NCBI GenBank assembly: GCA_035309005.1
Contig: DATGFP010000081.1
Coordinates: 1-22,032 of the forward strand
Origin: DATARH01 sp035309005
GTDB lineage: Bacteria > Pseudomonadota > Alphaproteobacteria > ATCC43930 > CGMCC-115725
Reading direction: 5' to 3'
DNA: 22,032 nt
The notes beneath the pieces were generated by a model. The model made no database searches and was not told where the DNA came from. It was given only the letters and a program-made list of their open reading frames with translations. The position numbers were made by a program, and so were the translations under genes. Positions 18,803 through 22,032 of the stretch are shown here, piece by piece. The first letter of the stretch is position 1. Each line of letters begins with the position of its first letter.

Positions 18803-20080
18803 TTAGCGCCGGAGCGCAGCGCGGCCCGGAAAGCACGCCGATTCGCCGAGTTCCTCCTCGATGCGGATCAGCTGGTTGTATTTCGCCAACCGGTCGGAGC
18901 GCGAGAGCGAGCCCGTTTTGATCTGGCCGGCGTTGGTCGCGACAGCGAGATCGGCGATCGTCGCATCCTCGGTCTCGCCCGAGCGGTGCGAGAAGACCGC
19001 GCCATAGCCGGCGCGCAGCGCAATCTCGACCGCCTCCAAGGTTTCGCTCAGCGTGCCGATCTGATTGACCTTGACCAAGAGCGCGTTGGCGATGCCGCGC
19101 TCGATGCCTTTGCGGAAGATCGCCGGGTTGGTGACAAAGACGTCGTCGCCGACCAGTTGGATCTTGCCGCCGAGCGTGCGGGTCAGCTCGGCCCAGCCAT
19201 CCCAATCGTCTTCCGCCATGCCGTCCTCGATCGAGAGGATCGGATAGCGGGCGACCAGATCGGCGTAGTAGGCCACCATGCCGCCGGCATCGAGCACCTT
19301 ACCCTCGCCCGTCAGCCGGTATTTGCCGTCGCGGTAGAATTCGCTGGCCGCCGGATCGAGCGCCAGCACGACATCCTCGCCCGGCCGGTAGCCGGCGGCC
19401 TCGATCGCCTGCATGACAAAGCCGAGCGCCATATCGGCCGAGGCGAGGTTGGGCGCAAAGCCGCCCTCGTCGCCGACATTGGTGTTGTGGCCGGCATCGT
19501 GCAGTTTCTTGCGCAAGGCGTGAAAAATTTCCGAGCCCATGCGGATCGCCTCGGTGACATTGGGCGCGCCGACCGGGACGATCATGAATTCCTGGATGTC
19601 GATCGGGTTGTCGGCGTGCACCCCGCCATTGACGATGTTCATCATCGGCACCGGCAGCGTGCGGGCGAAGACGCCGCCGACATAGCGGTAGAGCGGCATT
19701 TCGAGCTCGATGGCGGACGCCTTGGCGCAGGCGAGGCTGACGCCCAAGACCGCGTTGGCGCCGAGCCGGGCCTTGTTGGGCGTGCCGTCGAGCGCGACGA
19801 GCGTGCGGTCGATCGCCAACTGGTCAGCCGCGTCGAACCCCGACAGCGCGTCGAAGATTTCCCCATTCACCGCCTCGACCGCCTCAAGCACGCCGCGCCC
19901 GCCATAGCGCCTGGCGTCGCCGTCGCGCTTCTCGACCGCCTCATGCGCCCCCGTAGAGGCGCCCGACGGCACCGCGGCGCGCCCCATGACGCCGCTGTCG
20001 AGCCTCACCTCGACTTCGACCGTCGGATTGCCCCGGCTGTCGAGAATTTCGCGGGCATGGATATCGGCGATGTCGGTCAT
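18803..20080 (-). CDS. eno: Enolase
   Basis: A 425-residue glycolytic enzyme that interconverts 2-phosphoglycerate and phosphoenolpyruvate. Catalytic and binding residues are all visible: the mobile loop VPSGASTGAHEAVEKRD (37-53), H155 in NGGVHADN, E205 in NVGDEGGFAPN, Mg ligands D242, E285 and D312, general base K337 in LLVKVNQIGTLSET, SHRSGETED (364-372) and K388. Length is normal. The ATG at 20080 lacks a clear ribosome binding sequence; a TATGAT -10-like box lies at 20113-20118 on the minus strand with a poor -35. In the usual alphaproteobacterial order kdsA would be directly upstream on the same strand, but here an opposing GFA gene lies between them, so eno must have its own promoter in the 77-bp divergent gap. 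Confidence 0.97.
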   Translation of the reverse strand: MTDIADIHAREILDSRGNPTVEVEVRLDSGVMGRAAVPSGASTGAHEAVEKRDGDARRYGGRGVLEAVEAVNGEIFDALSGFDAADQLAIDRTLVALDGTPNKARLGANAVLGVSLACAKASAIELEMPLYRYVGGVFARTLPVPMMNIVNGGVHADNPIDIQEFMIVPVGAPNVTEAIRMGSEIFHALRKKLHDAGHNTNVGDEGGFAPNLASADMALGFVMQAIEAAGYRPGEDVVLALDPAASEFYRDGKYRLTGEGKVLDAGGMVAYYADLVARYPILSIEDGMAEDDWDGWAELTRTLGGKIQLVGDDVFVTNPAIFRKGIERGIANALLVKVNQIGTLSETLEAVEIALRAGYGAVFSHRSGETEDATIADLAVATNAGQIKTGSLSRSDRLAKYNQLIRIEEELGESACFPGRAALRR

Positions 20081-20157
20081 CGAAATTTCATGGAGTTGCT
20101 AGCGTGCCCATCATCATATACTCCGGGCGCCGCCAATTTCAGCCCGGGATTCAAATA

Positions 20158-20652
20158 GTGCTCATTCATCAGGGCGGGTGCCTGTGCGGCGAGGTCAGAT
20201 ACGAAACCCGCGGTGAGCCGCGACGCGTCACGATCTGCCATTGCCGCTTCTGCCAGCGTGCCACCGGTGCGGCCTATATGGTCGAACCAATCTTTCCGCT
20301 CGCTGACTTCCGCATCACCACGGGCACTCCGGCCACTTTCGACCAGCGCTCCGTCGGCAGCGGCAAGCTCGTCCACATCCACTTTTGCGCTCGCTGCGGC
20401 ACCAAGCTGTATCTGTCGTTCGAGCGGTTTGGCGACGCTTGCGGCGTCTACGCCGGCACGTTCGACGACCCGAACTGGTTTGCAATCGGTCCTGACAATT
20501 CCCGCCACGTCTTTATTGGGGTGGCTCGCCACGATACCATTATCCCGCCGGGCATAAAGGCCTACGCCGAGCACGCAACCTTGGCCGACGGCACCGCCAC
20601 GGAGCCGGTAACCTTCGACGCCCCTCACGCGATCGGCCGCGGCGGCCGCTGA
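20158..20652 (+). CDS. GFA/CENP-V family zinc-binding protein
   Basis: A 164-residue protein of the glutathione-dependent formaldehyde-activating enzyme fold. All seven conserved cysteines are present: C8 and C10 (GGCLCGEVRYE), C27, C29 and C32 (CHCRFCQRATG), C77 and C80 (FCARCGTKLY). In Paracoccus Gfa the equivalents bind structural and catalytic zinc. The family is broad and most members have no known substrate; no formaldehyde dehydrogenase gene is nearby, so the Gfa reaction is only one possibility. The start is set at GTG 20158, giving the family-typical MLIHQGGCLC; an in-frame GTG at 20104 would add 18 residues not expected in the family. The gene is visibly less GC-rich than its neighbours, is opposite in strand and interrupts the kdsA-eno order, which suggests later insertion. 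It stops 1 bp from the kdsA stop. Confidence 0.9.
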   Translation: MLIHQGGCLCGEVRYETRGEPRRVTICHCRFCQRATGAAYMVEPIFPLADFRITTGTPATFDQRSVGSGKLVHIHFCARCGTKLYLSFERFGDACGVYAGTFDDPNWFAIGPDNSRHVFIGVARHDTIIPPGIKAYAEHATLADGTATEPVTFDAPHAIGRGGR

Positions 20653-20653
20653 G

Positions 20654-21499
20654 TCAGCCACCGCCCGCCGGCCGGGCCTTGGCGATCTTATCGAACGCGA
20701 TCAGGGTTTCGAGCAACTCGGGGAGCGCCTTCAGCGGCAGCATGGTCGAGGCTTCGGCGGTGCCGGAGTGGTCGGGGTCCTGGTGGGTCTCGAGGAAGAT
20801 AGCGGCGACGCCGATCGCGGCGGCGGCGCGCGCCAGGACCGGGCCGAACTCGCGCTCGCCGCCCGAGCGGTCGCCCTGGCCGCCAGGCTGCGCCACCGCG
20901 TGGGTCGCGTCGAACACCACCGGGTAGCCGGTTCTGGCCATGATCGGCAGCGCGCGCATGTCGACGACCAGCGTGTTGTAGCCGAAGCTGGCGCCGCGCT
21001 CGCACAGCAGTATCCGCTGGTTGCCGGTCGAGGCGATCTTGGCGGCGGCGTGCTGCATGTCCCACGGCGCCAGAAACTGGCCCTTCTTGATGTTGACCGG
21101 CTTGCCGGCCGCGCCGGCCGCCAGCAGGAGGTCGGTTTGGCGGCAGAGGAAGGCCGGGATCTGTAATACGTCGACCACCTCGGCAACCGGCGCGCATTGC
21201 TCCGGCGCATGGATGTCGGTCAACACTGGGAGGCCGCTGGTCTCCCGCACCTCGGCGAGGATCGGCAGCCCGGCCTTGAGGCCGATGCCGCGCTCGCCCC
21301 CGAGCGAGGAGCGATTGGCCTTGTCGAACGATGTCTTGTAGATCAGCGGGACGTTCAGCTTGCGCGCCATCTCGGCAAGTGCGGCGCTCATCTCCAGCGC
21401 GTGCCCGCGCGACTCCAGCGTGTTGGGCCCGACGATGAAGGCGAGCGGCAGGTCGTTGCCGATCGTGAGGCCGCCGATGGCGACGTGGCGGGAGGTCAT
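20654..21499 (-). CDS. kdsA: 3-deoxy-8-phosphooctulonate synthase (KDO-8-P synthase)
   Basis: A 281-residue enzyme that joins phosphoenolpyruvate and arabinose 5-phosphate to start KDO synthesis for lipopolysaccharide. Family blocks: FIVGPNTLESRGHALEM (21-37), YKTSFDKANRSS (54-65), TDIHAPEQ, QIPAFLCRQTDLLLAA, VNIKKGQFLAPWDM, DATHAVAQPGG (197-207), LETHQDPDHS (236-245). The fold resembles the metal-dependent class, but the metal-binding cysteine position is N26 and the aspartate position appears to be E249, while H200 and E237 are kept, so it may work without metal. The frame stays open to 21730, over the pyrG end and palindromic element G; homologous starts and a GGGA ribosome binding sequence support ATG 21499. 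It follows pyrG on the same strand. Confidence 0.95.
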   Translation of the reverse strand: MTSRHVAIGGLTIGNDLPLAFIVGPNTLESRGHALEMSAALAEMARKLNVPLIYKTSFDKANRSSLGGERGIGLKAGLPILAEVRETSGLPVLTDIHAPEQCAPVAEVVDVLQIPAFLCRQTDLLLAAGAAGKPVNIKKGQFLAPWDMQHAAAKIASTGNQRILLCERGASFGYNTLVVDMRALPIMARTGYPVVFDATHAVAQPGGQGDRSGGEREFGPVLARAAAAIGVAAIFLETHQDPDHSGTAEASTMLPLKALPELLETLIAFDKIAKARPAGGG

Positions 21500-21523
21500 A
21501 TTTTCCCAATCTCCCCTACCACC

Positions 21524-21603
21524 ATCCCGGCGTAGGCGTAGGCCGGGACCCATGTTTCGGCGGTTGAGCCGGTTGGCCCATGGGTCCCGGCCTACGCCGG
21601 GAT
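21524..21603. repeat. Palindromic element G, pyrG-kdsA gap
   Basis: The right arm 21579-21603 pairs with the left arm 21524-21554. The left arm carries one extra GTAGGC unit (CGTAGGCGTAGGCC against CGTAGGCC), a 6-base duplication after the element formed. Core CCCGGCGTAGGCCGGG differs at one base from that of element A. The element occupies most of the 119-bp pyrG-kdsA gap; no other signal is visible there. Confidence 0.92.
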
Positions 21604-21618
21604 GGGCGGTTAGGACAA

Positions 21619-22032
21619 TTACACCAGCCGCGACTGGTCGACGGCGGCCTTGACGAACGAGGTGAAGAGCGGGTGCGGCTCGAACGGCTTCGACTTCAGC
21701 TCGGGGTGGAACTGTACGCCGATAAACCACGGATGCTCCTGGAATTCGACGATCTCGGGCAAAAGCCCGTCCGGCGACATGCCTGAGAAGTGCAGCCCCG
21801 CCGCCTCCAGCGTGTCGCGGTAGGCGATGTTGACCTCGTAGCGGTGGCGATGGCGCTCGCTGACGCTGTCGGCGCCGTAGATTTCGGCGACCCGGCTCTC
21901 GGGATCGAGCACCGCCTCATAGGCGCCGAGGCGCATCGTGCCGCCGAGATCGCCGGAGGACGCGCGCTTTTCGAGCTCGTTGCCCTTGAGCCATTCGGTC
22001 ATGAGGCCGACGACGGGCTGCGAAGTCGCTCC
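21619..22032 (-). CDS. pyrG: CTP synthase, C-terminal part of the glutaminase domain
   Basis: The last 137 residues of a gene that enters from the right edge; the frame is open to base 22032, so the ATG at 22002 is internal. It begins with PVVGLMTEWLKGN and contains MRLGAYEAVLD, RHRHRYEVN, FSGMSPDGLLPEIVEF and GVQFHPELKSKPFEPHPLF. The His and Glu of FHPE belong to the Cys-His-Glu triad of the class I glutamine amidotransferase domain; the Cys and the synthase domain are outside the window. The enzyme aminates UTP to CTP with ammonia from glutamine. The neighbour kdsA makes the sugar that a CTP-using enzyme (KdsB) later activates, and the pyrG-kdsA-eno order is common. Confidence 0.96.
   Translation of the reverse strand, partial: GATSQPVVGLMTEWLKGNELEKRASSGDLGGTMRLGAYEAVLDPESRVAEIYGADSVSERHRHRYEVNIAYRDTLEAAGLHFSGMSPDGLLPEIVEFQEHPWFIGVQFHPELKSKPFEPHPLFTSFVKAAVDQSRLV

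Noticed and set aside
20077..20661. A 194-codon minus-strand frame that could continue the kdsA-eno gene order
   Set aside because: The plus strand here has the seven GFA cysteines in the right spacing; the minus frame has no recognisable motif.
21500..21730. A 77-codon extension of kdsA
   Set aside because: It overlaps the pyrG end and element G; KdsA proteins begin near MTSRHVAIGG, and length from 21499 is normal.

Overview
The window is a GC-rich alphaproteobacterial chromosome segment, most likely from the Rhodospirillales. The evidence for this is the gene order (pyrG, kdsA, eno, ftsB, pdhABC, lpdA, lipA, ratA on one side; dusB, ntrBC, ntrYX, dat on the other), the fused ispDF gene, an E1-beta subunit carrying its own lipoyl domain, and a D-amino-acid aminotransferase after ntrX. 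The genus cannot be named from the sequence alone. Nearly everything is core metabolism. I see no phage, insertion sequence, CRISPR array, tRNA or rRNA.

Layout by position. 1-7604 (minus strand): the nitrogen regulation block, read dusB, ntrB, ntrC, then ntrY, ntrX and the start of a D-amino-acid aminotransferase that runs off the left edge. 7605-7732: a divergent control region with a good sigma70-type promoter for dusB-ntrBC and a possible NtrC half-site pair over its -35 box. 7733-11117 (plus strand): ispDF (isoprenoid precursors), pgpA (phosphatidylglycerol), cinA/pncC (NMN deamidation) and a Rieske oxygenase of unknown substrate. 11121-18223 (minus strand): ratA/coq10, lipA, lpdA, pdhC, pdhB, pdhA, which give the complete pyruvate dehydrogenase complex plus the enzyme that completes its lipoyl cofactor. 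18306-20080 (minus): ftsB and eno. 20158-20652 (plus): a GFA/CENP-V zinc protein set into the core order. 20654-22032 (minus): kdsA and the C-terminal part of pyrG.

The genes fit together as central carbon flow: enolase makes PEP, used by KdsA and, through pyruvate, by the PDH complex, which LipA and Lpd serve. The nitrogen block holds two sensor/regulator pairs. The most unusual content is a set of seven nested palindromic elements of several sequence families. Six lie in intergenic gaps, and one, with perfect 37-bp arms, lies in frame inside the pdhC linker. One element appears to supply the ribosome binding site of pgpA. Elements next to ratA, lpdA and kdsA create false N-terminal extensions, so the starts given here are shorter than the longest open frames. 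Other points of note are an Asn in place of the metal-binding Cys in KdsA, and two accessory genes that end 1-3 bp from convergent core genes.
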